Shown here: positions 1 through 8,232 of the stretch, piece after piece
How positions within the stretch are numbered: the first letter of the stretch is position 1
How the letters are laid out: every line of letters begins with the position of its first letter
DNA from: IGN2 sp964639955
GTDB lineage: Bacteria > Bacteroidota > Ignavibacteria > Ignavibacteriales > Ignavibacteriaceae
Length of the DNA: 64,000 nucleotides
Assembly: GCA_964639955.1 (NCBI GenBank)
Contig: CAZXGJ010000001.1
Span: 62,001 to 126,000 of the forward strand
Direction of reading: 5' to 3'
The notes under the pieces: generated by a model
The model's input: only the letters and a program-made list of their open reading frames with translations
Told to the model about the DNA's origin: nothing
Databases searched by the model: none
Program-made: the position numbers and the translations under genes

Positions 1-308
1 GGGCTAATGTCCGCATTCTGGTAATGATAATTATTTAATAAATCCTTTATCAATATTAGCGATTAATCGATTTAAAATAAACCGAATATTTTCGTTTTGG
101 GTATTATGAAAATAATGGGCACCTAAGATCATCCGGCTGTTACAAAATAGAAATTTTAATGAAAAGCATTCCGAAATGGAACAGAGTGAAATGAGTTTGT
201 GGTCAAATTCCTTCTGCTTTTATCAATTTCATAAAATAGAATAGCTTTATCTGTTGGTATTATCTTTGTAATTCCTTTACTGCTTTTCTATATTTGCTCT
301 TCAAATAT
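1..308. other. AT-rich intergenic stretch, no gene seen
   Basis: No reading frame with a convincing start, signal or family motif is visible on either strand upstream of the first tRNA. The stretch presumably holds the promoter of the tRNA genes, but no unambiguous promoter boxes could be picked out. Confidence 0.5.
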
Positions 309-382
309 TGTCCCGTGGTGTAACTGGTTAACACGTCTGACTCTGGATCAGAAGAGTCTAGGTTCGAGTCCTAGCGGGACAG
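309..382 (+). tRNA. tRNA-Gln (anticodon CUG)
   Basis: A full cloverleaf can be folded by eye. The acceptor arm pairs TGTCCCG (309-315) with CGGGACA (375-381). The D-arm is GTGT/ACAC. The anticodon stem is TCTGA/TCAGA around loop CTCTGGA, giving anticodon CTG, which reads CAG. The T-arm is CTAGG-TTCGAGT-CCTAG. CCA is not encoded and the discriminator base is G, as is usual for tRNA-Gln. A tRNA-Glu gene follows about 100 bases downstream. Confidence 0.93.
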
Positions 383-479
383 CTTTCTAATTAACAATTT
401 TCAACTAACAATTTACAATTGAAAATTAAAGGGTCGTATGATTTTTAATTGTAAATTTTTTATTTTTAATTGAATCTTA
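383..479. repeat. AT-rich spacer with imperfect inverted repeats between the two tRNAs
   Basis: The spacer repeats variants of CAATTTtCAA / TTTACAATTGAAAAT on one side and TTTTTAATTGTAAATTTTTT on the other, so the two halves are partly complementary. This could be a weak terminator or processing hairpin for the tRNA-Gln transcript, or simply low-complexity sequence. Confidence 0.3.
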
Positions 480-553
480 GGCGCGTTCGTCTAGTGGCTT
501 AGGACGCCGCCCTCTCAAGGCGGAGATCGCGGGTTCGAATCCCGCACGCGCTA
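480..553 (+). tRNA. tRNA-Glu (anticodon CUC)
   Basis: The cloverleaf has acceptor GGCGCGT (480-486) pairing with ACGCGCT (546-552), including a G-U first pair, with discriminator A553. The anticodon stem CCGCC/GGCGG encloses loop CTCTCAA, giving anticodon CTC for GAG. The T-arm is GCGGG-TTCGAAT-CCCGC. The TTCGTCTAG stretch around the D-arm is typical of bacterial tRNA-Glu. CCA is not encoded. Confidence 0.93.
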
Positions 554-684
554 CTAACTCAACTTACAATTCTCAAAAAGCAAATCACAAAAAGCAATTC
601 AATTTCAAATTCATTTGCAAATTATTTAATAATTTATCCTGATATTTGTAGAGTTAATCTTTACTTAAAATATTGTATTCTTTT

Positions 685-1035
685 ATGAAACGATTTGATA
701 AACACATTTTTGTCTGCGAAAATAAAAGAGCACCCGGTCATCCTAAAGGATGTTGTGCGGATAAAAACAGTTCCGGAGTGAGAGATTATCTTAAAAAAAG
801 GATTGCTGAATTAGGGTTGAATTCTTCTGTAAGGGTTAATTCTTCGGGCTGTCTTGATGCTTGTGAGTTTGGATTAACTATAGTAGTTTACCCTGAAGGA
901 GTCTGGTATGGGAATGTAGTAATTGATGATGTTGAGGAAATAATACAACAGCATATTATGCAGAATCATCCTGTTGAAAGATTGAAAATTAAAGATGCAA
1001 AGTTTAACAGAGATGAAAAACAAATCGGAAATTAA
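685..1035 (+). CDS. thioredoxin-like [2Fe-2S] ferredoxin
   Basis: A 116-residue protein of the thioredoxin-like 2Fe-2S ferredoxin family, a small cytoplasmic electron carrier. Four cysteines are spaced for one cluster: C11 (HIFVCENKR), C23 or C24 (KGCCADK), C56 and C60 (SSGCLDACEFG). The ATG at 685 is preferred over the in-frame TTG at 673 because the family begins just before the first cluster cysteine. The 3' end overlaps the start of the endonuclease III gene, so the two are probably cotranscribed. The redox partner cannot be read from the sequence. Confidence 0.8.
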   Translation: MKRFDKHIFVCENKRAPGHPKGCCADKNSSGVRDYLKKRIAELGLNSSVRVNSSGCLDACEFGLTIVVYPEGVWYGNVVIDDVEEIIQQHIMQNHPVERLKIKDAKFNRDEKQIGN

Positions 1036-1660
1036 AAGAGCCGGGGAAATACTTAACACTTTAAAAAAAGAATATCCCCTTGCAAAAATTGCTCTAAATT
1101 TTAAGACTCCTTTCCAGTTATTAATTTCCACAATCCTTTCAGCACAATGTACCGATGAAAGAGTAAATATTGTAACTGCATCATTATTCATGAAATACAG
1201 GCAACCGGAAGATTTCCTTCGCATCCGCTTGAAGGAACTTGAAAAAGAAATTTATTCAACCGGTTATTACAGACAAAAAGCAAAAAGTATTAAAGCCTGT
1301 TGTTCAGTACTGGTTGATAAGTTCAATGGAAAAGTGCCGGAGGATTTTGATTCCCTTGTATCTTTGCCGGGCGTTGGACGAAAAACAGCATCCGTTGTAG
1401 CTGGTAATGCATTTGGTATTCCGGCAATTGCTGTTGATACACACGTAATCAGGTTATCAAATCTTCTGGGATTTGTCGATACAAAAGATGCTGTTAAAAT
1501 AGAAGAAACTTTAAAGGAAATTTTTCCACGGGAAGAATGGATAAATCTTGGTCACTACTTAATGAATCACGGAAGAAAAATTTGTATTGCCCGAAGACCT
1601 AAATGCCTGCAATGTGTTGTTGGGAATTTATGTCCGGGTTTTAATTCTGCTAATGAATAA
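1013..1660 (+). CDS. nth: endonuclease III (DNA glycosylase/AP lyase)
   Basis: Base-excision-repair enzyme that removes oxidised pyrimidines and cleaves AP sites. The helix-hairpin-helix LPGVGRKTAS carries the catalytic lysine K124, and D142 in AVDTHVIR is the second catalytic residue; their spacing of 18 matches E. coli Nth K120/D138. The C-terminal [4Fe-4S] loop has cysteines 191, 198, 201 and 207 (C-x6-C-x2-C-x5-C). The ATG at 1013 gives the usual family N-terminus; an in-frame ATG at 995 would add six residues. It overlaps the ferredoxin gene by 23 bases. Confidence 0.95.
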   Translation: MKNKSEIKRAGEILNTLKKEYPLAKIALNFKTPFQLLISTILSAQCTDERVNIVTASLFMKYRQPEDFLRIRLKELEKEIYSTGYYRQKAKSIKACCSVLVDKFNGKVPEDFDSLVSLPGVGRKTASVVAGNAFGIPAIAVDTHVIRLSNLLGFVDTKDAVKIEETLKEIFPREEWINLGHYLMNHGRKICIARRPKCLQCVVGNLCPGFNSANE

Positions 1661-1676
1661 AATAACAATTAAAGTA

Positions 1677-1708
1677 TCATGCAGTCATGCAGATATGCAA
1701 TCATGCAA
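1677..1708 (+). repeat. four tandem 8-bp units, TCATGCAR-like
   Basis: Four adjacent octamers read TCATGCAG, TCATGCAG, ATATGCAA and TCATGCAA, with at most two changes per unit. They lie in the short gap between nth and the HD-domain gene. No function is evident; replication-slippage microsatellite is the simplest reading. Confidence 0.6.
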
Positions 1709-1772
1709 GAGTTTAATGATTCGATTAAATAGTTACTTGAAGAAGACATTTTTAATATTTAAAGGTTAACTA

Positions 1773-2339
1773 ATGGAAGATTTTGAACGAGACAGAGATT
1801 ACTGCCTATCAATCTTAAAGGAATACACAAAATCAGATAGCCTGCTAAAACATGCTTTTGCAGTTGAGAGTTGTGTTAGAGCCTATGCTGAAAAATACGG
1901 TGAGAATCCCGATTACTGGGGTAATATTGCACTACTTCACGATTTTGACTATGAAATGTACCCCAATGAAGCTGATCATCCTTACAAAGGCTCTGAGATT
2001 CTTAAAGAAAGAGGTTTTAGTGATAGTTTCAGAACTTCAATCCTTTCGCATGCCGAATATACCGGCGTACCGAGAATTGCTCTTATAGAAAAAGTTTTAT
2101 TTGCCTGCGATGAGCTTGCAGGATTTATTACTGCAGTAGCGTATGTTCGTCCTTCCCGTTCAATAGACGAGGTGGAGGTAAAATCTGTTTTGAAAAAAAT
2201 GAAAGATAAAGCGTTTGCACGTTCTGTAAACCGTGAAGATATTTTAACCGGGACCAGAGAACTCGGCATACCCCTCGAAGAGCATATCTCATTCTGCATA
2301 AATGCCATGAAGACAATCAAAACGCAGCTAGGGCTATGA
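1773..2339 (+). CDS. HD-domain metal-dependent hydrolase-like protein
   Basis: A 188-residue HD-superfamily protein. H27 (LLKHAFAVE) and the H56-D57 pair (LLHDFDYE), followed by further histidines (EADHPYKG, ILSHAEYTG), form the expected metal-binding set. The arrangement resembles small HDIG-type stand-alone phosphohydrolases, whose substrates are mostly unknown. The stop overlaps the peroxiredoxin start by four bases (ATGA), so translation is probably coupled. The exact substrate cannot be stated. Confidence 0.75.
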   Translation: MEDFERDRDYCLSILKEYTKSDSLLKHAFAVESCVRAYAEKYGENPDYWGNIALLHDFDYEMYPNEADHPYKGSEILKERGFSDSFRTSILSHAEYTGVPRIALIEKVLFACDELAGFITAVAYVRPSRSIDEVEVKSVLKKMKDKAFARSVNREDILTGTRELGIPLEEHISFCINAMKTIKTQLGL

Positions 2340-2782
2340 ATGTAGGTGATATTGCTCCCAACTTCACTTTGGAAGATCAAAACGGAAACGAATTTGAGCT
2401 ATATAAAAATTTAACAAAGAAGATATTAATTGTCTTTTATCCAAAAGATAAGACACCGGTCTGTTCTTCCCAGCTTTCAGAATACAATAAAAATCTGGAT
2501 AAGTTCACCAGTGAAGGTATAAGATTGGTTGGCATCAGCGCAGACCCGGTGAAAACACATTCGAACTTTTGCTCGCATCTTCAATTAAAGTTTCCGTTGC
2601 TTGCTGACGAAACCAAAGCTGTAAGCAGGCAGTATGAAGCTCTCAATTTTCTTGGAAAAGTTAAAAGGAAATTGGTGCTGGTAAATTCCAGCAGGAAGAT
2701 ACTATGGTTAAGAAATTCATTGTCATTCCACTATGTAGAAGCATCTGTGATGCTGAATTACATCCGCTCTTTAAAATTTTAA
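2336..2782 (+). CDS. peroxiredoxin, AhpC/TSA (BCP-like)
   Basis: A 148-residue thioredoxin-fold peroxidase. The active-site loop FYPKDKTPVCSSQ places the peroxidatic cysteine at C43, with the conserved P and T of the Px3TxxC motif. C79 (NFCSHL) could act as a resolving cysteine, as in some BCP-type enzymes. It reduces hydroperoxides in the cytoplasm using thioredoxin or a similar donor. It is coupled to the upstream HD gene by an ATGA overlap. BCP subfamily is likely but not certain. Confidence 0.85.
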   Translation: MNVGDIAPNFTLEDQNGNEFELYKNLTKKILIVFYPKDKTPVCSSQLSEYNKNLDKFTSEGIRLVGISADPVKTHSNFCSHLQLKFPLLADETKAVSRQYEALNFLGKVKRKLVLVNSSRKILWLRNSLSFHYVEASVMLNYIRSLKF

Positions 2783-2940
2783 AAAATGACTTGACTCATA
2801 AATGAATAGTTACCTAAATTTCCCTCAAATTAAAGGAGAATTTATACGGGATTTTGCTACCTTAATAAATCTGAACTGAATAATTAAAATTGTTTTATAT
2901 TAAATTCAACAGTATCTGAACACTATCTCAGATTTTAAAA

Positions 2941-5900
2941 TTGATCAGCAAAATCTCTATATTATTATTTATAAGCCTTTCAATCTGCATTCTTCCTCAG
3001 AATGACATCAAAATTATTTCATCCAGCAGGTCATCCATAATTTTTGAATACACGCCTATTTATTCTGATACTTCTATTCATAAAACAGATAATGAGGAAT
3101 TAAGAAACATTGAATTAGCATTCGGGCAAACTGATGAAAATGCTATCTTCGGTACTCCACGTATCCCGGAAAGAAGATTGATGATAGGTGTACCCTCAGA
3201 AACAGGTAATGTTATCCGGTTATTATCTGCATCTTATAAAGAATTACCGGGAAAAATAATTCCTGTGCCTCACTATGAACAGGATGCCGGAATGAACATA
3301 CCGGTATACGAGATAACTTCTGAATATTTCAATTACACTGATTTTCCTGAGCTTGCAGCCTTTGGTGATTATGGGATATCAAGAGGTCTTGGCATTCAAA
3401 CGATACGTTTGTTTCCGGTTAAATTTAATGTCAACAGCAGTACTATACGCATCTATACCAAAATAATATTCCAGATCGATTTCGCTCCCGGACAAATTGC
3501 CGCTGATGTTGTTGAAGATGAGCTGCTTGAGTATTCAATAATCAATTACAGTACGGCAAAATCCTGGATTAAGCAGGAAAAAAAATTAAGCAAAGTAGTG
3601 GGCGGCAGCGTCCTGGCTGAAGGTGAGTGGGTAAGGTTTGAGACTCCTGATGAAGGTATTTATAAAATTGACCGGTCAATGCTTGCCTCATTTGGATTTG
3701 ACCCTGCGCTGATTGATCCCCGCACAATTAAGATTTATAACAATGGCGGAAAAGTTCTTCCTGAAAATGCCGGATCCTCCCGACCGGTTGATTTGGTTGA
3801 GAATGCCATTCAGGTTTTCGGTGAGAGTGACGGAAGTTTTGATGAAGCTGATTATATTCTTTTTTACGGTAGGGGAAGCAGCTTTAGGGAGTTTGATGCA
3901 GTGAGTAAAACTATTAAAAGAATTAAACATCCCTACAGTGCTGTAAATTATTACTGGATTACTTACGGAGGTGTTGACGGAAAACGCATACAGAATAAAA
4001 GCAGCTTTAATGGTGCAGCAGATACTGAGCAAACCTCAACAAAAGCATTTGTAGATTATGAAGTTGATAAAATAAACCTTGCAAAAAGCGGCAGACAATT
4101 TTTTGGTGATGATTTTTCGCAGTCGGTAACCACAAGAACTTATTTAAACAAACTCGATGGACGTATTAGTTCGGTTCCAATCAGTTACAACTTCAGATTT
4201 ATAATCGGTTCAGAAGAAGGTGCAACACTAACTTTATATGAAAATTCCACATCCATTTACAGCAAATTTTTAAATGGCTATAACGGCGAATCATATACAT
4301 TCGGAAAGGCTTATATAGATAATGCTTTTTACAGCGGAACATTGCCCGATAGCAGAAGCACTCTTAAGTTTAATTTTAATACTACCTCTTCTTCTACCTT
4401 AGGGTATTTGGATTATTTTGAAATTTCTTTTCAGAAGGAATTAAAATCATTCGATAATAAAATCATATTCTTTTCAAAAGATACAACTGCTGTTATCGAA
4501 TATTACCTTTACGGTTTTCCTTCAACTAACATTAAAGTGTTTGATGTAACCAAATACGATGATGTAAAACTTATTACCGATCACGTTTTGCTTAGCGGCG
4601 GTGACTGTCGTTTCAGAGTAAGTGAAAATAAAGACAGCATAAGAAAATATATTGCTATCGGTAACGACAACTTCCTCACACCGGTTAACTATACTTCTGT
4701 TGAAAATTCAAATCTCAGAGGTATACAGGATGGTGCAAAGTTTATAATCATTACACATAAAAATTTTATGCAGCAGGCAGAAAGATTAAAAACCTACCGG
4801 GAGAACGAAGCAAAGATCCCCATTTCTTCTATAGTTGTTGATGTTCAAACTATTTACAATGAATTCTCCTGCGGAATTCAGGATGTTTCTGCAATCAGGG
4901 ATTTTATTAAATACGCTTACGATAACTGGCAGACGAAACCTGTGTATTTCCTTCTCTTTGGTAAAGGTACTTATGATTATAAAAATGTAGAAGGATTTGG
5001 CGACAACTTTGTTCCTACCTGGCAGACGGAAGAATCTTTAAAATTAATTTTCGGGGCCGATTCCTATACTTCTGATGACTTCTTTGCGAGAATTGATGCT
5101 GCCGATCTGATTCCCGACTTAGCATTTGGCAGAATTACTGCAAGGACCGAGGAAGAAGCAATAAATTATATAGATAAAATTATTTTCTACGAAAGCGAAA
5201 GTGAAAAAGGCAACTGGCGAAACCTTATTACATTAATTGCCGATGATGGTTATACATCAGACCGTTATGAAGGCAGCGAGCATACTGCTCCTTCTGAGAC
5301 TCTTGCAAACCAGATCGTTCCTCCTTCCTTTGATCTGAAAAAGATTTACCTTGCCGATTACCCGGTTGTTTTAACAGGGAACGGGCGCAGAAAACCTGCT
5401 GCCAATACTGATATTATTCAAATAATGAACCAGGGAACACTGCTTGTTAACTATATTGGTCATGGCAACCCCGAGCTTTGGGCGCATGAATATGTTTTTG
5501 AGAGAAGTGTTGCTCTTCCACAGCTGAAGAATGATAAATACTTTTTCCTCTGTGCTGCTACATGCGATTTCGGATATTACGACATTCCCAACTTCCAGAG
5601 CGGTGCCGAGGAAATGTTATTCTTAAAAGATGCCGGTTCGATTGCTACTTTTAATTCTGCCAGGCTCGTCTTTTCCGGGCAAAACCACAACCTTAATTAT
5701 ACTTTGATGGCCAACCTGCTGGATTATCCGCGTGATACGATTAATCTCTCTGTGCCGATTGGTTATTCGGTCTTTAAAACTAAAATTCAGCATAATAGTG
5801 TGAATGATCAGAAGTTTCATCTTCTGGGCGACCCAACAATTCGTTTAAACATACCACAGTATTTCGGCAGCATCGATTCTTTAAATGGTATACCTTTCAA

Positions 5901-6930
5901 CGGTCTGGTTCAAATAAAAGCGCTTAGCCGTACCAGAATTTCAGGTACAATACTTAAACCTGATAGCTCAAAATGGATTAACTTTAATGGTGAAGGAATT
6001 TTAACTGTATATGATTCTGAAAGAAACAAATTACTGGAGGAAATTAGTGTTGGTCATCCTTTTTATATGATTATTCCCGGAGGAGTTATTTTCCGCGGCA
6101 GAGAGTCGGTTGTAAACGGAGAATTTGATGCGGAGTTTGTTGTTCCAAAAGACATTTTATATGAAAATAAAAACGGCAAAATAATTTTTTATTTCCTTAA
6201 TGATGAAGATGATGGCCTGGCTTTTTCAAGCGATATTATTGTTGGCGGTACTGATTCGTCCACTGTTAACGATAATGAAGGTCCGGAAATAGAAATTTTC
6301 TTTGATGATGCATCTTATTACAATGCTTATCTTGTAGGACCGGAACCAAAAGCCATTATCAAACTTTCAGATGAAACGGGGCTTAATGTAACCGGCACTG
6401 GTGTGGGTCATAAACTCGAAGGTATTTTAAATGAAGATGAAAGTAATCCTATTGATTTCACAGATTATTTTACCGGCGAGCTTGACGGAGGCGGTAAAAA
6501 AGGCGAGGTGAATTATCAGTTCAGCAGGCTCAACGATGGAGATTACCTTCTGAATGTGAAAGCCTGGGATGTATTCAATAATTTTTCAGATGAGAATGCA
6601 AACTTCACGGTTATAAGTGCTGATGATCTGGTTATAAGAGATGTGTATAATTACCCGAATCCTTTTTCTTCATTCACCACTTTTACATTCCAGCAGAATT
6701 TGACCAAACCAATCGATGTAAAGATTAAGGTCTATACAATTTCAGGCAGACTCATAAAAGAAATTGAAGAGAAAAATCTTAACCAGAAATTTGTGAAGAT
6801 TAATTGGGATGGACTTGATGAGGATGGCGACCAGCTTGCAAACGGAACTTATCTTTACAAGCTGATCGTAAAAACAACAGACGGCGATTACAGCGAAAGT
6901 GTATTAGGCAAGATGGCAGTAATGAAGTGA
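2941..6930 (+). CDS. porU: type IX secretion system sortase PorU (C25 gingipain-like)
   Basis: A 1329-residue exported protein with an N-terminal signal peptide starting at a TTG codon; no other start retains the signal. The centre (about 590-950) is a C25 gingipain-type peptidase domain: catalytic H841 in YIGHGNPE and C875 in CAATCDFGYY, 34 residues apart, close to the gingipain dyad spacing. In T9SS, PorU removes cargo sorting domains and attaches the cargo to the cell surface. The C-terminus (about 1235-1329, NYPNPFSSFTTFTF onward) is itself a T9SS-type sorting domain, as in known PorU. It is followed directly by porV, which supports the call. Confidence 0.9.
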   Translation: MISKISILLFISLSICILPQNDIKIISSSRSSIIFEYTPIYSDTSIHKTDNEELRNIELAFGQTDENAIFGTPRIPERRLMIGVPSETGNVIRLLSASYKELPGKIIPVPHYEQDAGMNIPVYEITSEYFNYTDFPELAAFGDYGISRGLGIQTIRLFPVKFNVNSSTIRIYTKIIFQIDFAPGQIAADVVEDELLEYSIINYSTAKSWIKQEKKLSKVVGGSVLAEGEWVRFETPDEGIYKIDRSMLASFGFDPALIDPRTIKIYNNGGKVLPENAGSSRPVDLVENAIQVFGESDGSFDEADYILFYGRGSSFREFDAVSKTIKRIKHPYSAVNYYWITYGGVDGKRIQNKSSFNGAADTEQTSTKAFVDYEVDKINLAKSGRQFFGDDFSQSVTTRTYLNKLDGRISSVPISYNFRFIIGSEEGATLTLYENSTSIYSKFLNGYNGESYTFGKAYIDNAFYSGTLPDSRSTLKFNFNTTSSSTLGYLDYFEISFQKELKSFDNKIIFFSKDTTAVIEYYLYGFPSTNIKVFDVTKYDDVKLITDHVLLSGGDCRFRVSENKDSIRKYIAIGNDNFLTPVNYTSVENSNLRGIQDGAKFIIITHKNFMQQAERLKTYRENEAKIPISSIVVDVQTIYNEFSCGIQDVSAIRDFIKYAYDNWQTKPVYFLLFGKGTYDYKNVEGFGDNFVPTWQTEESLKLIFGADSYTSDDFFARIDAADLIPDLAFGRITARTEEEAINYIDKIIFYESESEKGNWRNLITLIADDGYTSDRYEGSEHTAPSETLANQIVPPSFDLKKIYLADYPVVLTGNGRRKPAANTDIIQIMNQGTLLVNYIGHGNPELWAHEYVFERSVALPQLKNDKYFFLCAATCDFGYYDIPNFQSGAEEMLFLKDAGSIATFNSARLVFSGQNHNLNYTLMANLLDYPRDTINLSVPIGYSVFKTKIQHNSVNDQKFHLLGDPTIRLNIPQYFGSIDSLNGIPFNGLVQIKALSRTRISGTILKPDSSKWINFNGEGILTVYDSERNKLLEEISVGHPFYMIIPGGVIFRGRESVVNGEFDAEFVVPKDILYENKNGKIIFYFLNDEDDGLAFSSDIIVGGTDSSTVNDNEGPEIEIFFDDASYYNAYLVGPEPKAIIKLSDETGLNVTGTGVGHKLEGILNEDESNPIDFTDYFTGELDGGGKKGEVNYQFSRLNDGDYLLNVKAWDVFNNFSDENANFTVISADDLVIRDVYNYPNPFSSFTTFTFQQNLTKPIDVKIKVYTISGRLIKEIEEKNLNQKFVKINWDGLDEDGDQLANGTYLYKLIVKTTDGDYSESVLGKMAVMK

Positions 6931-7041
6931 CGGGTTATTTTTAGAGTTTTTAATCCTGATAATTTTCTTATATTTTATAACTTAAAAGGATAGATAATGA
7001 CAAACATAGTTGCATTAAACTTTTTCCGGAGGGAAAACAAA

Positions 7042-8223
7042 ATGAAATCTGTTTCAGTTTTTATGTTGATTGCACTGGCAGTACTGGCTATACCAGCAAA
7101 GAGCTATGCACAGGGAGGCGGGCAGTCTGCCGTACCATTCTTATTGCTTGCTCCTGACTCCAGATTTGGTGCCATTGGTGAATCCGGAAGTGGTTTAGCT
7201 GACAATTCGGCCGCTATTTTTTGGAACCCTGCAGGTATTGCTTTCCTAACCGGAACCGAAGTTAGTATAACGCATAGTAACTGGCTGCCACAATTCAATT
7301 TGGATTTATTCTACGATTATCTCACGTTCAGAAGCTACTTTGAAGAACTAAGCGGCAATGTAACAGCAAGCGTTACTTATATGAATTTTGGCGAATTTGT
7401 ACGAACTCTTGAAGGCGGTCCCGAGCCGGTCGGTACTTTCCGGGCTTTTGATGCTGCACTTACTCTTGGTTATGCAACAAAGCTGCATCCTGACTGGGGT
7501 GTTGGTATGAACTTCAGAATTATTCATAGCAGTCTTGCAGATAAACCAACCGGCGAAGAAAAAGGTGAAGGTAAAGCTACTACCGTAAGCTTCGACCTGG
7601 CGGGTATGTGGAGACCCGAACATCTGGATATATTTGGCCTGGAGTTAAATAATTTCTTCAGCATTGGTATGAATCTGAGTAACCTCGGACCTAAAATAAC
7701 TTATATAGATCAGGCACAGGCTGATCCAATCCCTACTAATTTCAGACTCGGTTTTGCTTTTCAGTTGTTTAATGATGAATTTAATTCTCTAATATATACT
7801 CTCGATTTCAGTAAACTTCTGGTTAGCAGAACAACAACTACATCTGTTAATAATGGAGATACGACTACCACTTCCCAGTCGGACGAGTGGTACCAGGCAA
7901 TATTTACCGCGTGGGGCGATCAGCCGTTTAGTGAAGAACTCAGAGATATCGTAACTTCAATGGGGCTTGAGTACTGGTACGGCACTCCCGGTGATTTCCT
8001 TTTTGCATTAAGAGCCGGATACTTTTATGAAGATCCTTCCTATGGCAACAGGAAATTTATGACATTTGGCGCCGGTTTGCGTTACGATATTTATGGCTTT
8101 GATTTCAGTTATATCAGTTCAATTGAAAGTAATCACCCTCTCGATGAAACTTTAAGATTTACAATCATTATAGGCTGGGGCGCAGTTCCGGAACCACAAA
8201 GAGGATTTCCAAGGGGCATCTAA
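7042..8223 (+). CDS. porV: T9SS outer-membrane protein PorV (LptO)
   Basis: A 393-residue FadL-like outer-membrane beta-barrel. A signal peptide ending KSYAQG is followed by the family's N-terminal signature FLLLAPDSRFGAIGESG and NSAAIFWNPAG. PorV collects cargo from the T9SS translocon and hands it to PorU. The start at 7042 has a strong GGAGGG ribosome site about ten bases upstream; the in-frame ATG at 6997 would place 15 residues before the signal peptide and is less likely. The gene follows porU by about 110 bases. Confidence 0.92.
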   Translation: MKSVSVFMLIALAVLAIPAKSYAQGGGQSAVPFLLLAPDSRFGAIGESGSGLADNSAAIFWNPAGIAFLTGTEVSITHSNWLPQFNLDLFYDYLTFRSYFEELSGNVTASVTYMNFGEFVRTLEGGPEPVGTFRAFDAALTLGYATKLHPDWGVGMNFRIIHSSLADKPTGEEKGEGKATTVSFDLAGMWRPEHLDIFGLELNNFFSIGMNLSNLGPKITYIDQAQADPIPTNFRLGFAFQLFNDEFNSLIYTLDFSKLLVSRTTTTSVNNGDTTTTSQSDEWYQAIFTAWGDQPFSEELRDIVTSMGLEYWYGTPGDFLFALRAGYFYEDPSYGNRKFMTFGAGLRYDIYGFDFSYISSIESNHPLDETLRFTIIIGWGAVPEPQRGFPRGI

Positions 8224-8232
8224 TATTTTAAT

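Noticed and set aside
673..684. An upstream TTG start for the 2Fe-2S ferredoxin
   Set aside because: It adds four residues without a better ribosome site; the ATG at 685 gives the normal family N-terminus.
874..1224. A 116-codon open frame on the minus strand over the ferredoxin and nth genes
   Set aside because: It lies antisense to two convincing genes, has no family motif and an amino-acid pattern expected from a shadow frame.
1677..1708. CRISPR-like repeats
   Set aside because: The units are only 8 bp and adjacent, with no spacers and no cas genes in the window.
1587..1769. A 60-codon plus-strand frame after nth
   Set aside because: It overlaps the nth end in another frame, spans the octamer repeats and shows no conserved motif.
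2914..2933. ATCTGA...TCAGAT hairpin before porU as a terminator
   Set aside because: The 6-bp stem is weak, AT-rich and only a few bases before the start codon; no convincing U-tract.
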